Shown here in pieces: positions 19,243 to 27,678 of a DNA stretch of 42,879 nucleotides. The notes under the pieces are model-generated. The model was not told the DNA's origin. It worked only from the letters and a program-made list of their open reading frames with translations, and did not search any database. Each line of letters begins with the position of its first letter. Position 1 is the first letter of the stretch. The position numbers and the translations under genes are program-made. Source of the stretch: a bacterium (GTDB lineage: Bacteria; Campylobacterota; Campylobacteria; Campylobacterales; Sulfurimonadaceae); contig JAHJGM010000066.1 of NCBI GenBank assembly GCA_018824305.1, forward strand, positions 1 through 42,879, given 5' to 3'.

Positions 19243-20493
19243 ATGAAGAAAAAAGTTTATTTTAAAACATTCGGATGCAGGACAAATCTATTTGATTCTC
19301 AAGTAATGATGCAAAATCTGCAGGATTTTGAAGTCACGGAAAACGAGGATGAAGCGGATGTCGTCGTCGTTAACTCCTGTACGGTGACAAACGGTGCAGA
19401 TACTACCGTGCGCTCTTATGTAAACCATGTAGAAAAAAGCATAGGAGCCAAAGTTTTTTTGACCGGATGCGGGGCTCATACAAAGGGTGAAAATCTTTTT
19501 GAAAACAAAAAAGTCTTCGGAGTTTTCGGTCAAAGTGAAAAGAAAAGGATCAATACGCTTTTAAAAGAGAACATACCCTTTTATGAACTGGGTGATCTGA
19601 ACTTTGTGGATGATGCCGTCGTCGAAGAGTTCATCGGTAAGAGCAGAGCGTTTATCAAGATACAGGAGGGGTGTAACTTCAGATGTAACTACTGCATCAT
19701 CCCTTATGTGCGCGGAGACGCTAGAAGTCTTGATGAAAAACGGATACTAGAACAGGTTTACAGACTCGCAACGAATGGTTTTGGCGAGTTTATACTAACA
19801 GGTACGAATGTCGGAAGCTACGGGACGGGCGAGGGCACCAATATCGCTCGTCTTATGAAAAAGATGAGCCAGATCCGCGGTGTCAGACGCATAAGAGTAG
19901 GGAGTCTGGAACCTATACAGGTGAATGACGAGTTTAAAGAGATACTTGACGAGCCTTGGCTAGAACGTCATCTGCATGTAGCGTTGCAACACACATCTCC
20001 GGCCATGTTGAAGTTTATGAACAGACGCAACCGTTATGAAAGCGATCTGAAACTTTTTGATATGTTGGCAGACAAAGGTTTCGCACTGGGAACGGATTTT
20101 ATCGTAGGTCATCCGGGTGAGAGTGAAGCGCTTTGGAGGGAGGGGATCCAAAACATAAAAAGGCTCCCCTTGACCCATGTCCATGCATTTACCTATTCCA
20201 AACGTGACGGAACGCCTTCTGCATCCATGAAAGAGGAAGTAAACGGTGCAGTGGCAAAAGAGCGTTTACATGAGCTTACATCCATCATCGATGAGAAAAA
20301 TCTGGAGTTTAGAAAAGCTTTTAAAGGTGAACTTGATGTTTTGATCGAGAGCCAAAAAGAGGATGGACTCTATTATGGTCTTGACCAGCATTTCAATAAA
20401 GTTATTGTAGAATCAGACGAAGATCTAAGCGGGAACTGGGTTACATGTAAAGACTACACTGTAAAGGATGAATATAACTATGCTCAAATCTAA
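19243..20493 (+). CDS. mtaB: tRNA t6A37 methylthiotransferase
   Basis: This 416-residue radical SAM enzyme adds a methylthio group to t6A37 of ANN-decoding tRNAs. The N-terminal MTTase domain has its three cluster Cys in FGCRTN, VVNSCTVT and LTGCGAHT. The radical SAM motif is C144-N-F-R-C148-N-Y-C151. GTNVGSYG and HVALQHTSPAMLKFMNR fit the MtaB subfamily better than MiaB (i6A). The C-terminus has a TRAM-like region (VLIESQKEDGLYYG). Its 3' end overlaps the FtsH-like gene. Confidence 0.94.
   Translation: MKKKVYFKTFGCRTNLFDSQVMMQNLQDFEVTENEDEADVVVVNSCTVTNGADTTVRSYVNHVEKSIGAKVFLTGCGAHTKGENLFENKKVFGVFGQSEKKRINTLLKENIPFYELGDLNFVDDAVVEEFIGKSRAFIKIQEGCNFRCNYCIIPYVRGDARSLDEKRILEQVYRLATNGFGEFILTGTNVGSYGTGEGTNIARLMKKMSQIRGVRRIRVGSLEPIQVNDEFKEILDEPWLERHLHVALQHTSPAMLKFMNRRNRYESDLKLFDMLADKGFALGTDFIVGHPGESEALWREGIQNIKRLPLTHVHAFTYSKRDGTPSASMKEEVNGAVAKERLHELTSIIDEKNLEFRKAFKGELDVLIESQKEDGLYYGLDQHFNKVIVESDEDLSGNWVTCKDYTVKDEYNYAQI
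20441..20450. repeat. TTACATGTAA palindrome
   Basis: Perfect copy near the 3' end of mtaB, read as V-T-C-K, 30 nt upstream of the FtsH-like start. Confidence 0.7.
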
Positions 20494-22120
20494 ATATAAC
20501 AATATAGCTATTTATGTATCGGCGTTTTTTATCATTGCTCTTATACTTTTTGCTATTTTGCGAGACACATCTAGTCCAATCACACTCAATGATGCTCAAA
20601 AACTTTTAGATAATCACAGTGTAACGAAGGTCATCGCTACAAAAGAGTATGTCTATTTAAAGACTCAAAATGAGATCTACAAAATAGCCAGTACACAAGT
20701 CTCTGCAAAAATGTTCGCAGATTATGAGGTCGAGATAGAACAGGGGCAGACACCTCTTTTTTATGTTCTTGTAGGCATCATAATCCTTGGTGCAGGTTCG
20801 TTGACATTTAGATGGTATCAGAAAAAATCTACTCTTTTTACCTCTTCGACTATGGCTAATTCAACAGCTCCCATCTCATCGAACGAACCTATCCAAGCTA
20901 TTAAACCAAGTGTCTCTTTTAAGGATATCGGCGGGATCAGCGAAGTAAAGATCGAACTCTCCGAGATAATCGATTTTATGAAAAATCCAAAACGTTACAG
21001 AAATTTCGGTGCAAGAATGCCAAGAGGTGTGTTGCTCGTGGGGCCTCCGGGTGTCGGAAAAACTATGATAGCAAAGGCTGTTGCGCATGAAGCGGGTGTA
21101 CCGTTCTTTTATCAAAGCGGTGCTTCGTTTGTGCAGATCTATGTGGGGATGGGTGCAAAACGTGTCCATGAACTTTTTACCGCTGCAAAGAAAAACGCTC
21201 CTGCCATCATCTTTATAGATGAGATAGATGCCGTGGGTAAAGCGCGTGACGGAAACCGTAATGACGAGCGTGAAGCGACACTTAACCAGTTGCTTACGGA
21301 GATGGACGGTTTTGAGGAATCAAGCGATATCATCGTGATCGCCGCGACGAACAAGATAGATGTCCTAGACAGTGCGCTTCTTCGTGCAGGGCGTTTTGAC
21401 AGACGTATCTTTGTCGATCTTCCGACAAAACGCGAACGTGCTTCCATCATCTCTAAATACCTTGCGGCTATTCCAAATGAAACGGATATAGATGCTCTTG
21501 CCAATATGACCGTCGGTTTTAACGGTGCGTCTTTGGCAGCGCTTGTCAATGAGGCTGCACTGCTCTCACTCCGTCAAAACGGTTCAAGAGTCACTATGGA
21601 ACATTTTCATCAGGTAAAAGACAAGGTGATGTTTGGAAAAAGAAAACTTTTGATCTTAAATGAGGAACAAAAAGCTCACCGTATATGTTATCAGGCGGGT
21701 AAAGCAGTGGCTGCGGCAGCTTTTGATATCGATTTTGAAAAACTGCTGTTGTCAAACGAGTCTATGACACCTCCTATTACGACACCGCTTTTAAAACATG
21801 AGATAGAGTCCAGAATCAAGATGCTGTTGGCGGGTATGGCTTCTTGTGAGCTAAAATTCGGTGAACATTCAAGCAGTTCAAAAGTCGATCTGGATGAAGC
21901 AAAACAGAGCGTCAAAGAGATGATAGAGGATTTTGGTATGGGTGATTCTCTATTTGCCTCAAAAGAACAGGAAGATGCCGTGTTAGACAAACTTTACCAT
22001 GAAACAAAAGAAACACTTAGCGGTTTAAGCAGTATATTGCTCTATGTCGAGGGTATTCTTTATGAACGTGAGAGTATCACTAAAAATGAGATCATCAGGA
22101 AGCTAGATGGTCTACAGTAG
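20480..22120 (+). CDS. FtsH-like membrane AAA+ ATPase with inactivated protease site
   Basis: From the ATG at 20480 (AAAGGA lies 11 nt upstream; the ATG at 20468 lacks spacing) this is 546 residues. Two TM helices (about 9-27 and 90-110) flank a short periplasmic loop as in FtsH. The AAA+ module is intact: Walker A GPPGVGKT at 188-195, Walker B with D247/E248 in IIFIDEIDA, and the second region of homology RAGRFDRR. The metalloprotease motif HEAGH is replaced by YQAGK at 404-408, losing both zinc His and the catalytic Glu. The third-ligand Asp region (VDLDEAK) remains. It is probably an unfoldase, dislocase or regulator rather than a protease. I recall an FtsH-like gene at the same place in Helicobacter (after mtaB). 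Confidence 0.9.
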   Translation: MLKSKYNNIAIYVSAFFIIALILFAILRDTSSPITLNDAQKLLDNHSVTKVIATKEYVYLKTQNEIYKIASTQVSAKMFADYEVEIEQGQTPLFYVLVGIIILGAGSLTFRWYQKKSTLFTSSTMANSTAPISSNEPIQAIKPSVSFKDIGGISEVKIELSEIIDFMKNPKRYRNFGARMPRGVLLVGPPGVGKTMIAKAVAHEAGVPFFYQSGASFVQIYVGMGAKRVHELFTAAKKNAPAIIFIDEIDAVGKARDGNRNDEREATLNQLLTEMDGFEESSDIIVIAATNKIDVLDSALLRAGRFDRRIFVDLPTKRERASIISKYLAAIPNETDIDALANMTVGFNGASLAALVNEAALLSLRQNGSRVTMEHFHQVKDKVMFGKRKLLILNEEQKAHRICYQAGKAVAAAAFDIDFEKLLLSNESMTPPITTPLLKHEIESRIKMLLAGMASCELKFGEHSSSSKVDLDEAKQSVKEMIEDFGMGDSLFASKEQEDAVLDKLYHETKETLSGLSSILLYVEGILYERESITKNEIIRKLDGLQ

Positions 22121-22619
22121 CGGGTTTTCGCTAAAAGATGATCTCTCTTTTTTTAAACAATATATAAAAGAGAGCGAGTATACAGTCGCAGGATTTAGTT
22201 ACGGTGCGATAAAAGCATTTGAATATACGCTTACATGTAAAGAGAGAATAGACACACTGCAGCTCTTTTCTCCGGCATTTTTTCAAACAAAACCCGAGAA
22301 GTTTAAGCGTTTACAGCTCATCGCCTATAACAAAGACAAAGAGAAATATCTTGCCAACTTCATAAAAAGCTGTTTTGATCCCTATGGACAAAAAGAGACG
22401 CTACATGTAGATACCAAAGAGAGTGAGCTACAAGAGCTGCTTTATTATGAGTGGGACATCTCCAAACTCAAAGAGATATCTGAGCGGGGTGTAAATATCG
22501 AGGTTTATCTCGGCAGTGAAGATAAGATAATCGATGCACAAGGAGCAAAAGAGTTTTTCTTGCCCTATGCGACCACGTACCTGATAAACGGTGCGAACCA
22601 TTTTTTACAGACACAATAG
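22107..22619 (+). CDS. bioV: Small alpha/beta-hydrolase, probable BioV-type pimeloyl-ACP methyl ester esterase
   Basis: This 170-residue protein is very short for an alpha/beta-hydrolase. The nucleophile elbow is GFSYGAIKAFEY (Ser about 33), preceded by YSSGFSLKDD, which supplies the N-terminal strand and oxyanion region. The acid is in VYLGSEDKIIDAQ and the catalytic His in NGANHFLQ. The motif pattern and length agree with my memory of Helicobacter BioV, which frees pimeloyl-ACP from its methyl ester in biotin synthesis. I could not compare sequences, and another esterase role is possible. The ATG overlaps the FtsH-like gene by 14 nt, so translation is coupled. Confidence 0.65.
   Translation: MVYSSGFSLKDDLSFFKQYIKESEYTVAGFSYGAIKAFEYTLTCKERIDTLQLFSPAFFQTKPEKFKRLQLIAYNKDKEKYLANFIKSCFDPYGQKETLHVDTKESELQELLYYEWDISKLKEISERGVNIEVYLGSEDKIIDAQGAKEFFLPYATTYLINGANHFLQTQ
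22231..22240. repeat. TTACATGTAA palindrome
   Basis: Perfect copy inside the bioV-like gene, read as L-T-C-K; a CTACATGTAG variant follows at 22401. Confidence 0.7.
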
Positions 22620-22631
22620 GAGAATTTTTTA

Positions 22632-23165
22632 ATGGCAGAAATAAAGATAGGCGTGATCACGGCAAGCGACAGAGCAAGTGCGGGAATATATGAGGATATC
22701 TCTGGAATGGCGATACAAGATACGATGAAAGATTATCTCACGAGCGAGTTTGAGATAGTTTACAGATGTATCCCAGATGAGCAGGATATCATCGAAGCGA
22801 CGATGAAAGAGCTATGCGATGAGGCAGGATGCTGTTTAGTAGTGACAACAGGCGGGACCGGTCCTGCTCTTCGTGACGTGACACCCGAGGCGACAGAAAA
22901 CGTATGTGAGAAGATGATGCCTGGTTTTGGCGAGCTGATGCGTCAGGTGAGTCTTTTGTATGTACCCACAGCCATCCTCTCACGCCAGACTGCGGGTATA
23001 AGAGGCAAGTCTCTTATCATCAACCTTCCAGGCAAGCCGAAATCCATACGTGAATGTCTGGATGCGGTATTTCCTGCAGTGCCTTACTGCATCGACCTTA
23101 TAGAGGGTCCATATATTGAAACAAACGAAGAGGTCATCAAAGCATTTCGACCAAAGAGTAAATAA
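22632..23165 (+). CDS. mogA: Molybdopterin adenylyltransferase
   Basis: This 177-residue enzyme adenylates molybdopterin before molybdenum insertion. IGVITASDRASAGIYEDISG is the N-terminal signature, split as TASDRASAG plus YEDISG. TTGGTGPALRDVTPEAT is the catalytic loop, and the RDVTPE form favours MogA over MoaB. LINLPGKPKSIRECLDAV is also conserved. A strong AGGAG ribosome-binding site precedes the ATG. The final 18 codons (from 23109) are duplicated at 28364, beyond the signalling cassette. The last five residues use different synonymous codons in the two copies, so the present 3' end may be of foreign origin. Confidence 0.95.
   Translation: MAEIKIGVITASDRASAGIYEDISGMAIQDTMKDYLTSEFEIVYRCIPDEQDIIEATMKELCDEAGCCLVVTTGGTGPALRDVTPEATENVCEKMMPGFGELMRQVSLLYVPTAILSRQTAGIRGKSLIINLPGKPKSIRECLDAVFPAVPYCIDLIEGPYIETNEEVIKAFRPKSK
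23109..23165 (+). repeat. Direct repeat, copy 1: 3' end of mogA
   Basis: These 57 bases encode PYIETNEEVIKAFRPKSK and stop. The first 39 bases (23109-23147) are identical to 28364-28402; the last 18 differ at five positions, all synonymous. It forms the left border of the signalling cassette. Confidence 0.95.
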
Positions 23166-23198
23166 AATTTAATCAAGTTATATCTGAGGAATCTAAAA

Positions 23199-25814
23199 GT
23201 GAAATTTATTTCCATTAATACTAAGCTCAATATCGCTGTTATCGGTGTATCATCGATAATCTTGATAATAAGTTCGATTATATTGTTTTGGTATGCACAG
23301 CAGATAAAAGTTGATGTATACAAGAGTGTTCAACAAGATTTGATCATTCAAGCTGACGATGATATAAAATCGAAGATGGATATAGGAATAACAAACGCAT
23401 ATTCTATTGCAAACGATGAGCGGATAAAACTGGCATATAAATCGAATAAAAGAGAGTATGCGATCGATGCGCTCAAAGAGATCTCTGTTAAAATGCGAGA
23501 AAATACCAGTTTTAAAAATATTAAGATCCATCTTCACACGAAGGACAACAAATCATTTTTGAGAAATTGGGATCCCTCCCATTATGGGGACGATCTCAGT
23601 TATTTTAGATATGACGTAGTTGCCGTAAATAAAACAAAACAGCCTATTGTCACGTTTGAAACAGGGAAAGCGGGACTTTTATTAAGAGCGATTATTCCCA
23701 TATCCTATAACGATCATAAGCATTTAGGTTCATTGGAATTTATACAGGGATTAAACTCTATCGCCGAAGATTTCGATAAAAAAAATATTGGTTTTTTACT
23801 TTTAATGGATGAAAAGATAAAAGAAAATATTACAAGAGGTAAAATAAAATCATCGGAAGATAAAATATTCGGCACCTATATCATATCTCAAAAATTCATT
23901 AATCAAGATTTTTTAAATGATGTAAAAAAGATAGAGATCAAACGATTGCTAAAAGAGAAGTACTTGGTAACCTCTAAATATTATTATACCTATAAAGAGA
24001 TAAAGGATTTTCAAAATAATATACTTGGAATCGCGATACTTGAAAAACCTCTAACAGAAGTAGAGCGAATAATTGTAAATCAAAAAAATTTAATCTATAT
24101 GGCTCTTTTTGGTATATTCCTTATGGCGGTAATTATAAGCATAATAATAATTTTGGCGATAAGAAAGCTTGTGACTAAACCGTTGAAAGCATTTGAAAAC
24201 GGGTTACTTGATTTCTTTCTGTTTTTACAAGCCAAAAAAGATTATGTTTTAAATATTGATATCGACTCCAATGACGAGTTTGGCGTAATGGCAGAATCTT
24301 TGAGAGAAAATATTGCCGTAAGTGCAAGGCTTCACGAAGAGATAAATGATCTTAACCAAAATCTTGAAAATAAAATTGAGCAAAAAACAAAAAAAATATC
24401 TGTACTTTTAGACAATGCAGGTCAGGGTTTTTTAACATTCGATAAAAACTTTATAATAGATGAAGAATACTCAAAAGAGTGTATAAAGCTCTTGGGCGAT
24501 AAGATCGGCAGAAAGAACATTGCCGAACTTCTGTTTGAAGATAATTTAAAACGGGAGTTTTTTAGGTCTACTTTACTGGAAGCTCTCAATGAACCGATGG
24601 CTATTAAAAGAAATTCATACCTGTCACTTTTGCCGCAGATTACCATCTTGAATAAAAAAGCTTTAAAGCTTGAATATAAGATTTTAGAAGATAGCTATTT
24701 TATGCTGATCTTGACCAATATAACTTCTCAAAGAAAACTTGAAAACAAGATGAAAAAAGAGCAGGAAACTTTTAAAATGATAGTTTCTATAGTCAGTGAA
24801 AGCGGTGTGTTTTTCGATCTAAAAAAAGAGTATGGCAATTTTATAAATAATTATAAAAAATTAATCGACATAAAGCTGAGTCCAAAACATAATATCGGTG
24901 AGATATATCGGGCAGTCCATACTTTCAAAGGCTCTTTTTCACAAATGTATATGCAAAATATCGTTGGTTTCTTGCATGATTTGGAAACAAAAATATCTCT
25001 TATGCTTAAAAAAGAGGATGTTACGAATGAAGAGTTGATACACTTGTTGGACCAAACGAATTTCAAAGAGAATCTGGATGAAAGTCTGAAAATCATAATA
25101 GAGATACTGGGAGATGATTTCTTAAACGCTCAAAACTTTTTAAAGATAAACTTATCAAATATACTTGCTCTTCAGGATAAGATAGCCAATATTGTAGATA
25201 AAGTAGAATCAACATCTCCGGAGTGTCAGGATATTCTATGTCATGTTCAAAATCTTTCAAACTATAAATTGATAGATTTACTAAGACCTTACAATAAGTT
25301 GGTGCAGCAATTAGCATCAAAATTTGGAAAAGAGATATATGAATTTGACATTGCAGGAGATACGGATATAACTGTTTCGGAAAATATAAAACCGTTTATA
25401 AAGTCACTTATACATATATTTAGAAACAGCGTTGATCACGGTATAGAGTCCTATGAAAAGAGAGAAGAGCTGCAAAAAGATGAAATAGGGACTATCACTT
25501 GTAGTATTCAAACAAATAATGATAATATTCATATAATAATCGAAGACGACGGTTCAGGGATAGATATCGAAAAAATCAAAAATAAAGCTGTTTCATTTGG
25601 TATAGATACGAGTAAAATGAATGACGAAGAAATTTATAACCTTATCTTTGAAGACGGATTCAGTACCAAAGACAGGGTGGATGAAATATCGGGCAGAGGA
25701 GTAGGCATGGCGGTTGTGAAAAATGAGCTTGAAAAAATAAATGGGGTGATTCAAATAAAATCACTTGCAGATGTCGGTACGACATTTGAATTTATCATAC
25801 CAAACAAAGGATAA
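23199..25814 (+). CDS. Membrane CheA-like hybrid kinase (Cache-HAMP-PAS-HPt-HATPase), no CheW domain
   Basis: This 871-residue protein starts at a GTG with GAGGA 9 nt upstream. TM1 (about 10-34) and TM2 (about 300-322) enclose a Cache-type sensor with FLRNWDPSHYGDDLSYFRY and FETGKAGLLLRAIIP, a dCache_3-like pattern. HAMP, a coiled coil, and a PAS domain near 400-510 (LLDNAGQGFLTFDKNFIID) follow. The HPt domain has phospho-accepting H574 in AVHTFKGSFSQMY. The ATPase is CheA-like, with RNSVDHGIE near 740 and GRGVGMAVV near 830. It ends right after the ATPase, so no CheW-like coupling domain exists. It should sense a periplasmic ligand and phosphorylate the adjacent CheY. Confidence 0.9.
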   Translation: MKFISINTKLNIAVIGVSSIILIISSIILFWYAQQIKVDVYKSVQQDLIIQADDDIKSKMDIGITNAYSIANDERIKLAYKSNKREYAIDALKEISVKMRENTSFKNIKIHLHTKDNKSFLRNWDPSHYGDDLSYFRYDVVAVNKTKQPIVTFETGKAGLLLRAIIPISYNDHKHLGSLEFIQGLNSIAEDFDKKNIGFLLLMDEKIKENITRGKIKSSEDKIFGTYIISQKFINQDFLNDVKKIEIKRLLKEKYLVTSKYYYTYKEIKDFQNNILGIAILEKPLTEVERIIVNQKNLIYMALFGIFLMAVIISIIIILAIRKLVTKPLKAFENGLLDFFLFLQAKKDYVLNIDIDSNDEFGVMAESLRENIAVSARLHEEINDLNQNLENKIEQKTKKISVLLDNAGQGFLTFDKNFIIDEEYSKECIKLLGDKIGRKNIAELLFEDNLKREFFRSTLLEALNEPMAIKRNSYLSLLPQITILNKKALKLEYKILEDSYFMLILTNITSQRKLENKMKKEQETFKMIVSIVSESGVFFDLKKEYGNFINNYKKLIDIKLSPKHNIGEIYRAVHTFKGSFSQMYMQNIVGFLHDLETKISLMLKKEDVTNEELIHLLDQTNFKENLDESLKIIIEILGDDFLNAQNFLKINLSNILALQDKIANIVDKVESTSPECQDILCHVQNLSNYKLIDLLRPYNKLVQQLASKFGKEIYEFDIAGDTDITVSENIKPFIKSLIHIFRNSVDHGIESYEKREELQKDEIGTITCSIQTNNDNIHIIIEDDGSGIDIEKIKNKAVSFGIDTSKMNDEEIYNLIFEDGFSTKDRVDEISGRGVGMAVVKNELEKINGVIQIKSLADVGTTFEFIIPNKG

Positions 25815-25816
25815 GC

Positions 25817-26290
25817 ATGATCATTGAATCGCTGATGCTTCAAATGAAGCTGTTTTTACAAGATGATATGAATATAGTCATCGAGCATACGGAAATTTTA
25901 GACAAAGACAATGATAAGGTGATTTTAAAAGATTATACATCGATGATCGGAGTCGGAGGTAAACTGAATCTGATGGTCGTAATCAGTTATCAAAACTCTT
26001 TATTGAATGAACTGGTTTCTCTTTTTATGGACGGCGAAGAGGTTGACCCGCAGGAGGAAGAAGAGATCAAAGAGAGTGTAGCCGGTGAGGTCGTTAATAC
26101 GATCATGGGTCTTGCTTTACCGACTTTTCCAAATAGAGGAAAAGGGGTGACGATCACTCCTCCAATTACTATTAATGACGCTTCAAATATAGCAAAACAC
26201 AAAAATTCAAAAATTATAACGGCTATCATAACAACACAATTCGGAGAACTGAGCGTAAGCGCAATCGGTCCTGACGATATTATAAAGTAA
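25817..26290 (+). CDS. CheX-like phosphatase or chemotaxis-fold protein
   Basis: This 157-residue acidic protein fits the CheX/CheC fold. An ESVAGEVVNTIMG segment near residue 85 carries the ExxN motif that in CheX inserts into the CheY active site to hydrolyse phospho-Asp. TITPPITINDASNI and the C-terminal strand (FGELSVSAIG) agree with CheX. There is a single such motif. It starts 2 nt after the kinase stop with an AAAGGA ribosome-binding site and precedes the CheY gene, so it is likely the off-switch of this phosphorelay. Confidence 0.75.
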   Translation: MIIESLMLQMKLFLQDDMNIVIEHTEILDKDNDKVILKDYTSMIGVGGKLNLMVVISYQNSLLNELVSLFMDGEEVDPQEEEEIKESVAGEVVNTIMGLALPTFPNRGKGVTITPPITINDASNIAKHKNSKIITAIITTQFGELSVSAIGPDDIIK

Positions 26291-26305
26291 AGTAAAAAAA
26301 TATTT

Positions 26306-26719
26306 ATGTTAAAAGTTTTAATTGTAGATGATTCATTGATCATAAGAAAAAAAGTTTCCAAATTGCTTGAGAATTTGGGACATGAAGTGATCGCAGATGC
26401 TCAAAACGGTCAAGAAGCCATAGACGCGTATAACGCAAAACAACCCGATATGGTGACTATGGATATAACAATGCCCGATATGGATGGTATAACTGCTGTA
26501 AAACACATCATGAAGGATAATCCTGAAGCAAAGATAATCATGGTTACTTCACACGGACAAGAAGATATGGTCATAAAATCAATACAAGCAGGGGCGGTTG
26601 GGTATATGCTAAAACCGATAACCGAAGATAAACTAGCACATGCGATCGGTGAGATATTTATAGAGTATGCTATTGATGAGAAAGATGATGAACTCGATCT
26701 GTTAGATGATAGTTTTTAA
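26306..26719 (+). CDS. CheY-type single-domain response regulator
   Basis: This 137-residue protein is a receiver domain with acidic pair D8/D9, phospho-acceptor D53 (TMDITMPDMDG), T81 and K103 (MLKPI), plus an acidic tail of about 20 residues (DEKDDELDLLDDSF). It has no output domain, so it must act by protein contact, most simply with the neighbouring diguanylate cyclase or PAS protein. It is the expected acceptor from H574 of the upstream kinase. The ribosome-binding site is weak. Confidence 0.93.
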   Translation: MLKVLIVDDSLIIRKKVSKLLENLGHEVIADAQNGQEAIDAYNAKQPDMVTMDITMPDMDGITAVKHIMKDNPEAKIIMVTSHGQEDMVIKSIQAGAVGYMLKPITEDKLAHAIGEIFIEYAIDEKDDELDLLDDSF

Positions 26720-26730
26720 GAAAGAAGATA

Positions 26731-27678
26731 ATGCAAGAAAATAAACTTTTTGAAGCTTTGCTCGATGTCATTCCTTTTGCTTCTTATGCCGTTGATATAG
26801 AGACTTTCGAAGTCGTATATGCAAATAAGATGATGCATGAGAAGATGTATGCACCAAAAGAGAGCTCTTGCTGGAAAAAGATTTATGGTCAGAATAATGT
26901 ATGTTCATGGTGCACTATTGCTCAGTTTAAACAAAGAGAAAAACTTTACAACAGTGGAAAAATAATCAGTAGCTTTTTCGATGAAGCAACTGATCTATGG
27001 TTTCAAGTCTATGATGAAATTGTAAAATGGCCCGATGGTAGAAGTGTGAAATATTCTGTTGCAGTCGATATCACGGATCAAAAAGAGATTCAGGCCTCTA
27101 TGATTAAGACTCACACAAAGCTGGCGGTTCAAACTAACAAATTGAAACAGGCGTATGAAAAGATGGAAATCTTAGCTACAAAAGATGCTTTAACAAAGAT
27201 AAACAACAGAGGTAACTTTTTTGCTCTTGCAAAAAAAATATGGAGTAAAAAATTATCTGAGAATAAACATATTTATGTTGCAATGCTAGATCTAGATAAG
27301 TTTAAACAATTAAATGATAAATATGGGCATCAACTTGGTGATGAAGCCCTTGTAAAGTTTACAAAGGCCGTAAATAAAAATTTAGATAATGAAGATATTT
27401 TCGGAAGAATAGGCGGAGAAGAATTTGCCATTGTCATGATAGGTTCCAATATTGAGGATATCTTTAATAAACTGGAGTCTATCAGAGCATCGGTAGAATC
27501 GATAACACTTGTTAAAGATGGAGAAAGTATTAAATTTACGGTGAGTATCGGGTTTGAAGAAAAATTTGAAGAAGAGAGCATTGATAGTCTTCTTGAAAGA
27601 GCAGATAAACGACTTTATGAAGCAAAATCAATAGGAAGAAATAAAGTGAATTTTAGAGGTTTAGATGATAGAAAATAA
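26731..27678 (+). CDS. PAS-GGDEF diguanylate cyclase with Cys-rich PAS
   Basis: This 315-residue soluble protein has an N-terminal PAS domain (residues 1-120, ending KYSVAVDITDQKEIQ), a coiled coil, and a GGDEF domain from about 150. The active-site loop is GGEEF at 228-232. The allosteric I-site is absent: DNED stands where RxxD would be, so product inhibition is not expected. The PAS carries C47, C58 and C61 in a CWxKxxGQNxxCxWC pattern, which could bind a metal, Fe-S or haem cofactor or act as a thiol switch. The next gene carries the same PAS. Gene order suggests that the CheY relay feeds this cyclase. Confidence 0.9.
   Translation: MQENKLFEALLDVIPFASYAVDIETFEVVYANKMMHEKMYAPKESSCWKKIYGQNNVCSWCTIAQFKQREKLYNSGKIISSFFDEATDLWFQVYDEIVKWPDGRSVKYSVAVDITDQKEIQASMIKTHTKLAVQTNKLKQAYEKMEILATKDALTKINNRGNFFALAKKIWSKKLSENKHIYVAMLDLDKFKQLNDKYGHQLGDEALVKFTKAVNKNLDNEDIFGRIGGEEFAIVMIGSNIEDIFNKLESIRASVESITLVKDGESIKFTVSIGFEEKFEEESIDSLLERADKRLYEAKSIGRNKVNFRGLDDRK

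Noticed and set aside
22632-23165. mogA read as moaB (molybdopterin biosynthesis protein B)
   Set aside because: The catalytic loop GTGPALRDVTPEAT is the MogA form.
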